From Streptomyces curacoi (GTDB lineage: Bacteria > Actinomycetota > Actinomycetes > Streptomycetales > Streptomycetaceae), in NCBI RefSeq assembly GCF_001513975.1, contig NZ_KQ947989.1, positions 1-64,000 of the forward strand: DNA of 64,000 nt, given 5' to 3'. This document shows, piece by piece, positions 1-9,523 of this stretch. The stretch's first letter is position 1. Each line of letters begins with the position of its first letter. Made by a program: the position numbers and the translations under genes. A model generated the notes under the pieces. The model was not told the DNA's origin, ran no database searches, and was given only the letters and a program-made list of their open reading frames with translations.

Positions 1-1
1 C

Positions 2-328
2 AGGAGCCACCCCGCCCTCCACCGGCTCCGGAACCTCCGCTTCCACCACACCGACAACGACGCGCTCATCGCGTACAGCAAACGCACGGGCCCGGACACG
101 GTGCTGGTGGTCGCGAACCTTGATCCTCACCACACCCAGGAGGCCACGGTCTCGTTGGACATGCCGCAACTCGGCCTGGACTGGGATGCCTCCCTGTCCG
201 TGCACGACGAACTGACGGGTGAGACCTACCGCTGGGGCAGAACCAACTACGTCCGCCTGGCGCCCGGCAGGGCGCCCGCGCACGTGCTCCACGTCCAGGC
301 ATCGCCACCCCAGATCGGAGGGTCCTGA
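2..328 (+). CDS. glgE: Alpha-1,4-glucan:maltose-1-phosphate maltosyltransferase, C-terminal end (partial)
   Basis: The window opens inside this gene. The last 108 codons are read in the frame starting at base 2 and stop at TGA 326-328. GlgE (GH13 subfamily 3) transfers maltosyl units from maltose-1-phosphate onto linear alpha-1,4-glucan in the cytoplasm. Only the C-terminal beta-sandwich is visible (motif VVANLDPHHTQEATV); the catalytic aspartate and glutamate lie upstream of the window. The call rests on this tail and on the position five bases before treS, the standard actinobacterial glgE-treS-pep2-glgB order. The N-terminus and promoter are not visible. Confidence 0.88.
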   Translation, partial: RSHPALHRLRNLRFHHTDNDALIAYSKRTGPDTVLVVANLDPHHTQEATVSLDMPQLGLDWDASLSVHDELTGETYRWGRTNYVRLAPGRAPAHVLHVQASPPQIGGS

Positions 329-333
329 GCGTC

Positions 334-2052
<1,719 letters not shown>

Positions 2053-2093
2053 GCGTGAGCTTCGAGCGTGTGCCGAGGAAAGGACGCGTCACC

Positions 2094-3455
2094 ATGCAGA
2101 AGACCGCATCTCCCCGACCGAGCCGTACGGTCGACGCCAGCCCGATGGCCTCGCTCGCCGGACTGCTGCGCGAATGGCTGCCACGGCAGCGCTGGTTCGC
2201 GGGCAAGGACCGGCCCGTCACGGACCTCGCGCTGCTGTCGATGACGGAGCTGTTCCCGGGCTGTCTGCATCTGCTGGTGCACGCCGGTCACTCGGCGGTC
2301 CCCGCGCCGGGTGGCGCTCCGCCCACCGGTGACTGCTACCAGCTGGTGCTCGGCGTGCGGCAGCACCTGTCGCCGCGGCTCGGCCGGGCGCTCATCGGGC
2401 GGGCGGAGGAGGGGCCGCTGGCCGGTCTGACGATCTTCGACGCGTTGCAGGACCCCCGGTCGGCCCAACTGCTCCTGGAACGGCTGCGGCACCCCGGGGC
2501 GGCGGGCCCGCTGCGCTTCGAGGCGGACCCGTCCGTGCCGGTGCCGGCCGGGCTCGTGCCGCGGCTGCTGGACGCCGAGCAGTCCAACTCCTCGCTGGTG
2601 TACGGAGACACGTTCATCCTGAAGCTCTTCCGGCGCATCCAGCCCGGCGTCAACCCCGACCTGGAGCTGTCCGGCGCGCTCGCCGGGCAGGGCTGCCGTC
2701 GCGTCCCGGCCCCGGTGGCCTGGTTCCGCACGACGCACCCCTGGGAGGCGACGCTCGGCGTACTGCAGCCGTTCCTGCGGGACGCCTCCGACGGCTGGAC
2801 GCTGGCGCTGGACGCGCTGGCCTCGGGTGCCGACTTCACGGCGGAGGCCCGTCAGCTGGGGCGGGCGACGGCGGAGGTGCACCTGGCACTGGCATCCGCC
2901 TTCCCCTCCCTGTCCCGTGGCGAGAACGGCCGTACGGCGGCGGCGATGACCGAGCGCCTGGAGATCGCCGCGCACTTCGTCCCGGCGCTCCAGCCGTACG
3001 TCCCCGGCCTGCGCACCGCCTTCGGCGCGCTCGCCACCTGCGATCCCGGGCCGCCCGCCCAACGCATCCACGGCGACCTGCACCTGGGTCAGGTGCTGCG
3101 GGCCGGCCGTGAGTGGTTCGTCATCGACTTCGAGGGCGAGCCGTCCCGCCCGCTCGCCGAGCGGCGCGGTGTCCACTCGCCGGTGCGGGACATCGCCGGC
3201 ATGCTGCGCTCCTTCGACTACGCCGCCCGGCAGCGCCGCCCGTGGCGTCCGGAGTGGGCGCGCCGCTGCCGGGAGGCCTACTGCGCGGGCTATGCCTCCC
3301 TCGCCGGATGGGATCCCCGCAAGAAGCACGGGTTGCTGCGTGCGTACGAGACGGACCGCGCCGTGTACGAGGTCCTGTACGAGGCCCGGCACCGACCCGA
3401 CTGGTTGCCCGTACCTATGGCGGCGATCGAACGCCTCGCCGTGAGAGGAAGTTGA
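2094..3455 (+). CDS. pep2: Maltokinase Pep2/Mak
   Basis: ATP-dependent maltokinase that makes maltose-1-phosphate, the GlgE donor; in this family it works with TreS. The N-terminal cap shows the hallmark WLPRQRWFAGK (about 28-38). The aminoglycoside-phosphotransferase-like core has the catalytic loop HGDLHLGQV (His326-Asp328) and the metal-binding IDFEGEP with Asp345. The frame is open back to TTG 2049, overlapping the treS stop, but GAGGAAAGGA lies about 10 bases before ATG 2094, so I prefer that start (453 aa). It stops five bases before glgB. The fixed neighbourhood makes the assignment secure; only the start is uncertain. Confidence 0.9.
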   Translation: MQKTASPRPSRTVDASPMASLAGLLREWLPRQRWFAGKDRPVTDLALLSMTELFPGCLHLLVHAGHSAVPAPGGAPPTGDCYQLVLGVRQHLSPRLGRALIGRAEEGPLAGLTIFDALQDPRSAQLLLERLRHPGAAGPLRFEADPSVPVPAGLVPRLLDAEQSNSSLVYGDTFILKLFRRIQPGVNPDLELSGALAGQGCRRVPAPVAWFRTTHPWEATLGVLQPFLRDASDGWTLALDALASGADFTAEARQLGRATAEVHLALASAFPSLSRGENGRTAAAMTERLEIAAHFVPALQPYVPGLRTAFGALATCDPGPPAQRIHGDLHLGQVLRAGREWFVIDFEGEPSRPLAERRGVHSPVRDIAGMLRSFDYAARQRRPWRPEWARRCREAYCAGYASLAGWDPRKKHGLLRAYETDRAVYEVLYEARHRPDWLPVPMAAIERLAVRGS

Positions 3456-3459
3456 CCCG

Positions 3460-5673
3460 ATGGCCCTGCACGAGACCTCGCCCCCCGAGCCGGCCGGACC
3501 CGGCCGGTGCGCCACCGCGCCCGCCCTCGACCCGGCCGACCGTGAGCGCCTGCTGGCGGGCGCCCACCACGATCCGCACGCGCTGCTCGGCGCGCATCCG
3601 GTCCCGGGCGGCATCGCCTTCCGGGCGCTGCGCCCGTTCGCGCGTGCGGTGAGCGTCGTGGTCGGCGGCGAGCGCACCCGGCTCGTGTCGGAGGGCGGCG
3701 GCCTCTTCTCCGGCGTTCTTCCGCTGGCCGCGATCCCGGCGTACACGCTGCTGGTGGCGTACGCCGAGGACGAGTCCGACGAGCGCGAGGTCCACGATCC
3801 CTACCGCTTCCTGCCGGCCCTCGGCGAGCTCGACCTCCATCTCATCCGCGAGGGCCGGCACGAGCAGCTGTGGAAGGCGCTCGGCGCCGAGCCGATGACC
3901 CACCAGGGCGTGACCGGCACCCGGTTCACGGTCTGGGCGCCGAACGCCCGGGGCGTGCGGGTGGCCGGGGACTTCTGCCACTGGGACGGCACGGCGTTCC
4001 CGATGCGGTCCCTCGGGGCGTCCGGTGTGTGGGAGCTGTTCCTGCCGGGGATCGGCGAGGGCACCCGGTACAAGTTCGAGATCACCTCCCGGTACGGCGG
4101 CCGGTTCCTGAAGGCCGACCCGATGGCCCGCCGTGCGGAGGTCCCGCCGGACACGGCGTCGATCGTGCACGCCTCGCACTACGAGTGGGGCGACGAGCAG
4201 TGGATGGCGCACCGGGGCGACGTCGCGGTGCACCAGGCCCCCTTCTCGGTCTACGAGGTCCATCTCCCGTCCTGGCGACCCGGACTGACGTACCGTCAAC
4301 TGGCCGAACAGCTTCCGGCCTACGTGAAGGACCTCGGCTTCACCCATGTCGAGTTCATGCCGGTGGCGCAGCATCCCTTCGCCGGTTCCTGGGGCTATCA
4401 GGTCACCGGTTTCTACGCGCCCATGGCCCGCCTCGGCACGCCCGACGACTTCAAGTACCTGGTCGACGCCCTGCACCGGGCCGGCCTCGGCGTGATCATG
4501 GACTGGGTGCCGGCCCATTTCCCCAAGGACGACTGGGCGCTGAGCCGGTTCGACGGGGACCCGCTGTACGAACCCGGGGACGCGCGGCGGGCCGAGCACC
4601 CGGACTGGGGGACGTACGAGTTCGACTACGGACGTACCGAGGTGCGCAACTTCCTCGTCGCCAACGCCACGTACTGGTGCGAGGAGTTCCACATCGACGG
4701 GCTGCGGGTGGACGCCGTCGCCTCGATGCTCTACCTGGACTACTCGCGGGAGTCCGGCCAGTGGGCGCCGAACGCCTACGGTGGGCGCGAGGACCTGGAC
4801 GCGATGCGGTTCCTGCAGGAGATGAACGCGACCGTGTACCGGCGCAACCCCGGGGTCGTCACGATCGCGGAGGAGTCGACCGCCTGGGGCGGGGTGACCC
4901 GGCCGACCGACAGCGGCGGGCTGGGCTTCGGGCTGAAGTGGAACATGGGCTGGATGCACGACTCGCTGGAGTACATCGCCAAGGAGCCGGTGCACCGCAA
5001 GTACCACCACAACGAGATGACCTTCTCGATGGTGTACGCCTACAGCGAGAACTACGTCCTGCCGATCTCCCACGACGAGGTGGTGCACGGCAAGCAGGCG
5101 CTGGTCTCCAAGATGCCCGGCGACTGGTGGCAGCGACGTGCCAACCACCGCGCCTACCTGGGCTTCATGTGGGCCCACCCCGGCAAGCAGCTGCTGTTCA
5201 TGGGGCAGGAGTTCGCGCAGGGTGCCGAATGGTCGCAGGCGCACGGGCCCGAGTGGTGGCTGCTGGATCCGGGGTACGCGTCCGCGGGCGACCATCGGGG
5301 TGTGCAGGACCTGGTCCGTGACCTCAACACGCTCTACCGGGCGACCCCGGCCCTCTGGGAGCGGGACACCGACCCCGGCGGCTTCCAGTGGTCCCTCGGG
5401 GACGCGGCCGACGACAACGTCTTCGCCTTCCTGCGGTACGACGCCGAGGGCGACGCCCTGCTGTGCGTCTCCAACTTCTCCCCCGTCGTCCGCCACGACT
5501 ACCGCCTCTGGGTGCCGGACCACGTCAACGCCTGGCAGGAGACCCTCAACACCGACGCCGCGCGCTACGGCGGCAGTGACGTCACCAACCCCGATCCGGT
5601 CAAGCCGGAGGACGGCCGCGTTCGCCTGACGTTGCCTCCGCTGGCCACGGTGTACCTGTCCCCCTGCCCCTGA
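3460..5673 (+). CDS. glgB: 1,4-alpha-glucan branching enzyme
   Basis: A 737-residue GH13 branching enzyme that introduces alpha-1,6 branches into the glucan built by GlgE. It has an N-terminal extension (about 20-140), a CBM48 module (about 150-240), then the catalytic barrel: DGLRVDAV with nucleophile Asp418, AEEST with acid/base Glu471, and SHDEVVHGK with Asp539. A C-terminal all-beta domain closes the chain. The ATG has AGAGGAAG eight bases upstream and follows pep2 by four bases, so translation is probably coupled. The stop codon lies inside a hairpin terminator (5661-5689). Confidence 0.95.
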   Translation: MALHETSPPEPAGPGRCATAPALDPADRERLLAGAHHDPHALLGAHPVPGGIAFRALRPFARAVSVVVGGERTRLVSEGGGLFSGVLPLAAIPAYTLLVAYAEDESDEREVHDPYRFLPALGELDLHLIREGRHEQLWKALGAEPMTHQGVTGTRFTVWAPNARGVRVAGDFCHWDGTAFPMRSLGASGVWELFLPGIGEGTRYKFEITSRYGGRFLKADPMARRAEVPPDTASIVHASHYEWGDEQWMAHRGDVAVHQAPFSVYEVHLPSWRPGLTYRQLAEQLPAYVKDLGFTHVEFMPVAQHPFAGSWGYQVTGFYAPMARLGTPDDFKYLVDALHRAGLGVIMDWVPAHFPKDDWALSRFDGDPLYEPGDARRAEHPDWGTYEFDYGRTEVRNFLVANATYWCEEFHIDGLRVDAVASMLYLDYSRESGQWAPNAYGGREDLDAMRFLQEMNATVYRRNPGVVTIAEESTAWGGVTRPTDSGGLGFGLKWNMGWMHDSLEYIAKEPVHRKYHHNEMTFSMVYAYSENYVLPISHDEVVHGKQALVSKMPGDWWQRRANHRAYLGFMWAHPGKQLLFMGQEFAQGAEWSQAHGPEWWLLDPGYASAGDHRGVQDLVRDLNTLYRATPALWERDTDPGGFQWSLGDAADDNVFAFLRYDAEGDALLCVSNFSPVVRHDYRLWVPDHVNAWQETLNTDAARYGGSDVTNPDPVKPEDGRVRLTLPPLATVYLSPCP

Positions 5674-5689
5674 TGTGCCCGGGCAGGGG
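5661..5689. terminator. Bidirectional hairpin terminator
   Basis: Perfect 9-bp arms CCCCTGCCC (5661-5669) and GGGCAGGGG (5681-5689) around an 11-nt loop containing the glgB stop codon. It sits exactly between the convergent glgB and the small membrane-protein gene. There is no T-tract, as is common for GC-rich actinobacterial terminators. Confidence 0.65.
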
Positions 5690-5690
5690 C

Positions 5691-5960
5691 TCAGACGATC
5701 AGGACGATGGCGTAGATCAGGAAGAACGCGGCGATCACGACCACGAGGAGGAGGATCAGGGTCAGGGGCGCCTTGGCCCAGCCCGTGGGCGGGTTGTGCG
5801 TCTCGCGGGGGCCCGCGCCGGGCATGCTGCTCTCCGCGGGCGGGGTCTCGCCCGGGGGTACGCCGCCGCCGGGTTCCAGGCCGGTGGTGCTGTCCGGCTC
5901 CGGATCGGGGTTCGGACGGCGGTCCGGGTCGGCATTCGGATCAGGGTTCGGGTACGTCAT
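5691..5960 (-). CDS. Small proline-rich single-span membrane protein (DUF6480-like)
   Basis: An 89-residue protein from ATG at 5960 (MTYPNPDPNADPD). The frame remains open to 5996, but this ATG begins the conserved-looking Asn-Pro-Asp-Pro repeat region and has GGGAGG just upstream. The first ~60 residues are Pro/Asp/Glu rich with NPDP repeats and GLEPGGGVPP. The last ~22 residues form one hydrophobic helix ending almost at the C-terminus, a tail-anchor-like arrangement. It matches my recollection of the streptomycete DUF6480 family. No function is known to me. It is convergent with glgB. Confidence 0.75.
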   Translation of the reverse strand: MTYPNPDPNADPDRRPNPDPEPDSTTGLEPGGGVPPGETPPAESSMPGAGPRETHNPPTGWAKAPLTLILLLVVVIAAFFLIYAIVLIV

Positions 5961-6111
5961 GCCTCCCGGGTTCCCCCATGGCGCCGAGATCACCAAACGA
6001 GGTCAATTGTCAGTTCCCGGCACCGGGCGCTCGCAGCTGGGTTAGATTCGGGCACCGCCGATAACCGTACTCATCGGTGATGTCACACCCGGTACACATC
6101 AGGAGCAGCGC

Positions 6112-8019
6112 ATGCGCGACCTCGGCCTCGCTCCCCGGACCGTCACGCCGCTGAGCGGCGGGCTCGCCGACAGCGTCTTCGAGACGGCGGCCCTCCATCC
6201 CACGCTGCCGATGCTCGCGCGCCGCCCCGATCCCTCCGCCGGCACGTGGGAGGAGGTGACCGCCGTGGAACTGCGCGACGAGGTGACCGATCTGGCCAAG
6301 GGGCTGATCGCCTCCGGGATCTCTCCGGGTCGGCGCGTGGCCATCATGGCGCGCACGCGCTACGAGTGGACGGTGCTCAGCTACGCGCTGTGGGCGGTGG
6401 GCGCGGAAGTGGTCCCCATCTATCCCACGGCCTCGCGCGACCAGGTCGAGTGGATCCTGCGGGACGCCGAATGCGTGGCCGTGGTGGTCGAGGACGAGCA
6501 GGCCGTCATGACGGTGGGCTCCGTGTGCGGATCGCTGCCGCAACTGCGCCATGTGTGGCAGCTGGACGCGGGCGGGCTCGGGCAGCTCGTGGAGCGGGGC
6601 GAGTTCGTGCCGCTCACCACGGTCGAGTCGCTGCGCCGTATCGTGCTGCCGGACTCCACCGCCGCCGTCATGTACACCTCCGGCACCACCGGCCGTCCCC
6701 TGGGCTGCGCGCTGAGCCACCGCAATCTGGCGAGCCCCTGCGACACGCTCCTGGCGGGCTGGGGCCACCTGGTGATCCCGCCCGGCCGGCAGCAGGGATC
6801 GCTGCTCGCCTTCCTGCCCTTCTCCCATGTGTACGGTCTCCTGGTCCAGACCCTGTGCGTCCGCGGCGGAATCCTGATGGGGCACGAGCCCGACCTGAGC
6901 GAGACGGCGCTGTCGTCGGCCCTGCGCACCTTCCGCCCGACCTATATCTGTGCCGTACCGTCGATCTTCGAGAAGATCTACAAGAACTTCCTGCGTACGG
7001 CTCAGCAGGCGGGCCGCGGCGCGCTGTTCCAGCGGGCCGCCGACACGGCGCGGGACTTCGCGGCGGCGCTGGAACGGCAGCGGCAGGGCGGCGGGGCCGG
7101 GCCCGGCTTCGATCTGCGGCTGCAGCACGCCCTGTACGAGCGGACGGTGTACCGCAAACTGCGGGCCGCGCTGGGCGGCAGGGTGATGTACGCGACGTCC
7201 GGCGGCTCGTCCCTGAACCGTGAACTCTGCCTGTTCTACGAGGGGATCGGCATCTATGTGAACGACGGATACGGCCTCACCGAGACCTGCGGCGCGGTCA
7301 CGGCGCAGCCGGTGGGCCGGGAGCTGTCGGGGACGGTCGGCCGGGCGCTGCCGGGCGTGGACATCCGGGTGGCCGACGACGGGGAGATCCTGGTGCGGGG
7401 GCCGTCGGTGTTCCAGGGCTACGTCAACGACGAGGCCGCGACACGGGCGGCGCTGCGCGGCGGCTGGCTGGCCACCGGGGACCTCGGGCGGCTGGACTCC
7501 GACGGCTATCTGACGATCACCGGCCGCAAGAAGGACGTCATCATCACGAGCAGCGGCAAGAGCGTCTCCCCGGCGCTGCTGGAGCAGCGGCTCCGGATGC
7601 ATCCGCTGGTCCACCAGGCGGTGGTGGTGGGTGACAACCGGCCCTGTGTCGGGGCGCTGATCACGCTGGACCCGGACTTCCTGGCGTACTGGCGCGAGGG
7701 TCTCGCGGTGCGCAGCAACGCGCGGGTCCGGGAGGCACGGGAGGAGAACGCGCTGCGGGAGGAGATCGCCCGGGCCGTGGCCGCCGCCAACAGCGCGGTG
7801 TCGCGCTCGGAGTCCATTCGCGTCTTCCGCGTGCTGCCCGAGCCGTTCGACATGGCCAGGGGCTTGCTGACGCCGTCGATGAAGCTGCGCCGGGACGCGA
7901 TCGTGCGGCACTACGCGCCGCAGATCGACGCGATGTACCAGGCTCGCTCGCGCGCGTCCCGGGAGCATGTGTCGGAGGAGTCGGCACTCTGGGACGACGC
8001 GGACAACGTCTTCGGCTGA
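6112..8019 (+). CDS. AMP-dependent long-chain acyl-CoA synthetase/ligase family protein
   Basis: A 635-residue ANL-superfamily enzyme resembling FadD15-type long-chain acyl-CoA ligases, which adenylate a fatty acid and transfer it to CoA. Motifs: YTSGTTGRPLG (A3/P-loop, about 188-198), YGLTETCG (A5), TGDLG (A7) and GRKKDVIITSSGKSVSP with the A10 lysine. The A3 motif normally ends Pro-Lys-Gly; here the lysine position (residue 197, codon 6700-6702) is Leu, so activity may be altered. The ATG has CAGGAG seven bases upstream. It is convergent with the lipoprotein gene at 8026. Substrate unknown; it stands alone, so I give no symbol. Confidence 0.88.
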   Translation: MRDLGLAPRTVTPLSGGLADSVFETAALHPTLPMLARRPDPSAGTWEEVTAVELRDEVTDLAKGLIASGISPGRRVAIMARTRYEWTVLSYALWAVGAEVVPIYPTASRDQVEWILRDAECVAVVVEDEQAVMTVGSVCGSLPQLRHVWQLDAGGLGQLVERGEFVPLTTVESLRRIVLPDSTAAVMYTSGTTGRPLGCALSHRNLASPCDTLLAGWGHLVIPPGRQQGSLLAFLPFSHVYGLLVQTLCVRGGILMGHEPDLSETALSSALRTFRPTYICAVPSIFEKIYKNFLRTAQQAGRGALFQRAADTARDFAAALERQRQGGGAGPGFDLRLQHALYERTVYRKLRAALGGRVMYATSGGSSLNRELCLFYEGIGIYVNDGYGLTETCGAVTAQPVGRELSGTVGRALPGVDIRVADDGEILVRGPSVFQGYVNDEAATRAALRGGWLATGDLGRLDSDGYLTITGRKKDVIITSSGKSVSPALLEQRLRMHPLVHQAVVVGDNRPCVGALITLDPDFLAYWREGLAVRSNARVREAREENALREEIARAVAAANSAVSRSESIRVFRVLPEPFDMARGLLTPSMKLRRDAIVRHYAPQIDAMYQARSRASREHVSEESALWDDADNVFG

Positions 8020-8025
8020 GCGCGC

Positions 8026-8577
8026 CTACTCGCCCGTGGTGAGGCGTACGACGTTGGAGTGCTCGCCCAGGACGAAGGCGCGGATCCGGAAGGAGGCGCG
8101 CTTCTCACCGGGCAGGGTGACCAGTGTGGTGGCGGTGATGTCCGGGCCGGCCACGGCGACGGGTTCGTATCCGGTGCTGTCCGCCGTGCGCATCTCCAGA
8201 AGGAATCCGTCCTCGTCGGATGAGCGGTCGGTCCAGGTGAAGCGGATGCCGTCCGGCCGGTCGGCCCGGGCCGGACGGACGGTTGGACCTCGGTAGGACC
8301 GCAGCCTGTAGTGGAAGGTGGTGTGCGGCATGAGGTCGGGGTGGCGGTAGTGCGTCACGTGCGGGGCGAGGTACTGCAGGACGGTGTAGGGCCCGCCCGC
8401 CTCGGTCGCGAACTCCAGGACATGGCCGGCGACCTCGTTCCCGGCGTCCCGCCAGTGCAGATCGATGTCGGTGGGTGTCGTGAGGACGCCTCGTAGGGGC
8501 TGTCCGGTGTCGGCCGAGCAGGCCGGCAGCGCCAGGATCAGCGCTGCCGACGCCGCGATGCGTGCTCTGCCTCGCAT
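8026..8577 (-). CDS. Secreted lipoprotein with fibronectin type III-like domains
   Basis: A 183-residue protein starting MRGRARIAASAALILAL with lipobox LPAC, so probably a surface lipoprotein. The mature part contains two beta-sandwich-like segments with fibronectin III character: one near residues 35-95 (WRDAGN...YRLRSYRG) and one near 100-180 (RFTWTDRSSDEDGFLLEMR...FRIRAFVLGEHSNVVRL). No enzymatic motif is visible. It begins 10 bases after the stop of the secreted protein at 8588-8184 upstream on the same strand, with no clear ribosome site of its own, so it is probably the second gene of a two-gene operon. Binding to a polymer or cell wall is only inference. Confidence 0.7.
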   Translation of the reverse strand: MRGRARIAASAALILALPACSADTGQPLRGVLTTPTDIDLHWRDAGNEVAGHVLEFATEAGGPYTVLQYLAPHVTHYRHPDLMPHTTFHYRLRSYRGPTVRPARADRPDGIRFTWTDRSSDEDGFLLEMRTADSTGYEPVAVAGPDITATTLVTLPGEKRASFRIRAFVLGEHSNVVRLTTGE

Positions 8578-8587
8578 ACGGCGGCCG

Positions 8588-9184
8588 CTACTTGCGCCAG
8601 AAGCGGATGTTGCTCCACTCCACGGTGGCCGGTCCGCTGCCGCTGTTGGTGCGATAGGCGCCGAACTTGTCGTAGAAGCTGCCACCGGGGCTGGCGTAGG
8701 TGTGCTTGAGGGAGCCGTTGATGTAGGTGCGGTGCTCGGCGCCGACCTGGTGGACCGTGTTGACGCGCACGGTCGCTCCGACGGTTCCGGCGTGGGAGAG
8801 GGTCGCGCCGCCGTGCACCGCGTACAGCCTGCCGCCGCGCTCGACGGCGAGCATGAAGTAGGGACCGGGGGCGGACTCGTGGAACGTCTGCTTGAGGCTG
8901 ATCCGGGTGCCGGTGAGGCTGGTGATGCGGAAGTAGCCCTCGAACTGGCGCGTTCCTCCGGTGTAGGTGGCATAGCGCCGTTCAGCCCGTTGGTCGCCGC
9001 CGGCGGTGGAGCAGGTGAGCCGGAAGGTCAGTCCGTCGACCTGGCCGCAGCCCCGCTCCTGCACGGTGTGTCCGGGGGACACCGACTGCCAGCCGCCGGG
9101 CTCGACTTCGGCGAAGGCGTGCGGGGCGGCGAGCAAGGACGTGGCGCACAGCGCCGTGGTGACGGTGAAGGTGCGCAGGCGCAT
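8588..9184 (-). CDS. Secreted concanavalin A-like jelly-roll protein (polysaccharide-lyase-7-like)
   Basis: A 198-residue protein with a Sec signal peptide (MRLRTFTVTTALCATSLLAAPHAFA). AGGAGG lies 10 bases before ATG 9184 and 4 bases before an in-frame ATG at 9190; either may be used. The mature domain is all-beta, with segments recalling alginate-lyase family PL7: RAERRYATY, KQTFHES and SFYDKFGAYRTN (PL7 consensus blocks are RxELR, QIH and YFKAGxYNQ). I do not claim alginate lyase activity; a polysaccharide-active or -binding jelly roll is the safe reading. Its promoter carries a chitin/DasR-type box, which suggests induction by chitin or N-acetylglucosamine. The lipoprotein gene follows. 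Confidence 0.65.
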   Translation of the reverse strand: MRLRTFTVTTALCATSLLAAPHAFAEVEPGGWQSVSPGHTVQERGCGQVDGLTFRLTCSTAGGDQRAERRYATYTGGTRQFEGYFRITSLTGTRISLKQTFHESAPGPYFMLAVERGGRLYAVHGGATLSHAGTVGATVRVNTVHQVGAEHRTYINGSLKHTYASPGGSFYDKFGAYRTNSGSGPATVEWSNIRFWRK

Positions 9185-9284
9185 GAGCATCCGGCCTCCT
9201 GTCGGCTGTGGGGGGGTGGACCGCACGCACGCACAAATGGTCACGTACATGAACTGCGGCCCCTGATCTGGGCGAGCGACTCGG

Positions 9285-9313
9285 ACGCTAGGTCCAGACC
9301 AATAAACCGTCAA
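9285..9313 (-). promoter_or_regulatory. Sigma-70-type promoter with embedded dre/chitin box
   Basis: On the minus strand, -35 TTGACG (9308-9313), a 17-base spacer and -10 TAGCGT (9285-9290). The spacer carries TGGTCTGGACCT, matching 10 of 12 positions of the DasR-type core TGGTCTAGACCA and closely resembling the 12-bp direct repeats of Streptomyces chitinase promoters. It drives the secreted jelly-roll gene about 100 bases downstream. In 9314-9523, between this promoter and ndh, I see nothing else recognisable. Confidence 0.65.
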
Positions 9314-9523
9314 GAGATCGCGCGTACACGTCTTTCACTTCCGAACCGGTGTGCCCACGCGGCCGTTGGGGCAGGGTGGCTCACGACGGGTTCATCTGCC
9401 TGCTGCTCCCGGCTGGCGGAACGACCGGTGGCGCGGTGGGATCGATGCGTGCGAAGCAGCGATCCAGGGGCAGGCGAACGACGTCGAGGCAGACCGCCTG
9501 GAGCCGCAGAAGGGATGATCACC

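Noticed and set aside
3415..5523. Long minus-strand frame opposite glgB
   Set aside because: Compositional shadow; glgB on the other strand has all GH13 motifs.
8465..9523. N-terminal extension of ndh running back to 8465
   Set aside because: Crosses the two secreted-protein genes and the promoter region; NDH-2 proteins begin just before the FAD motif, and a ribosome site supports 9524.
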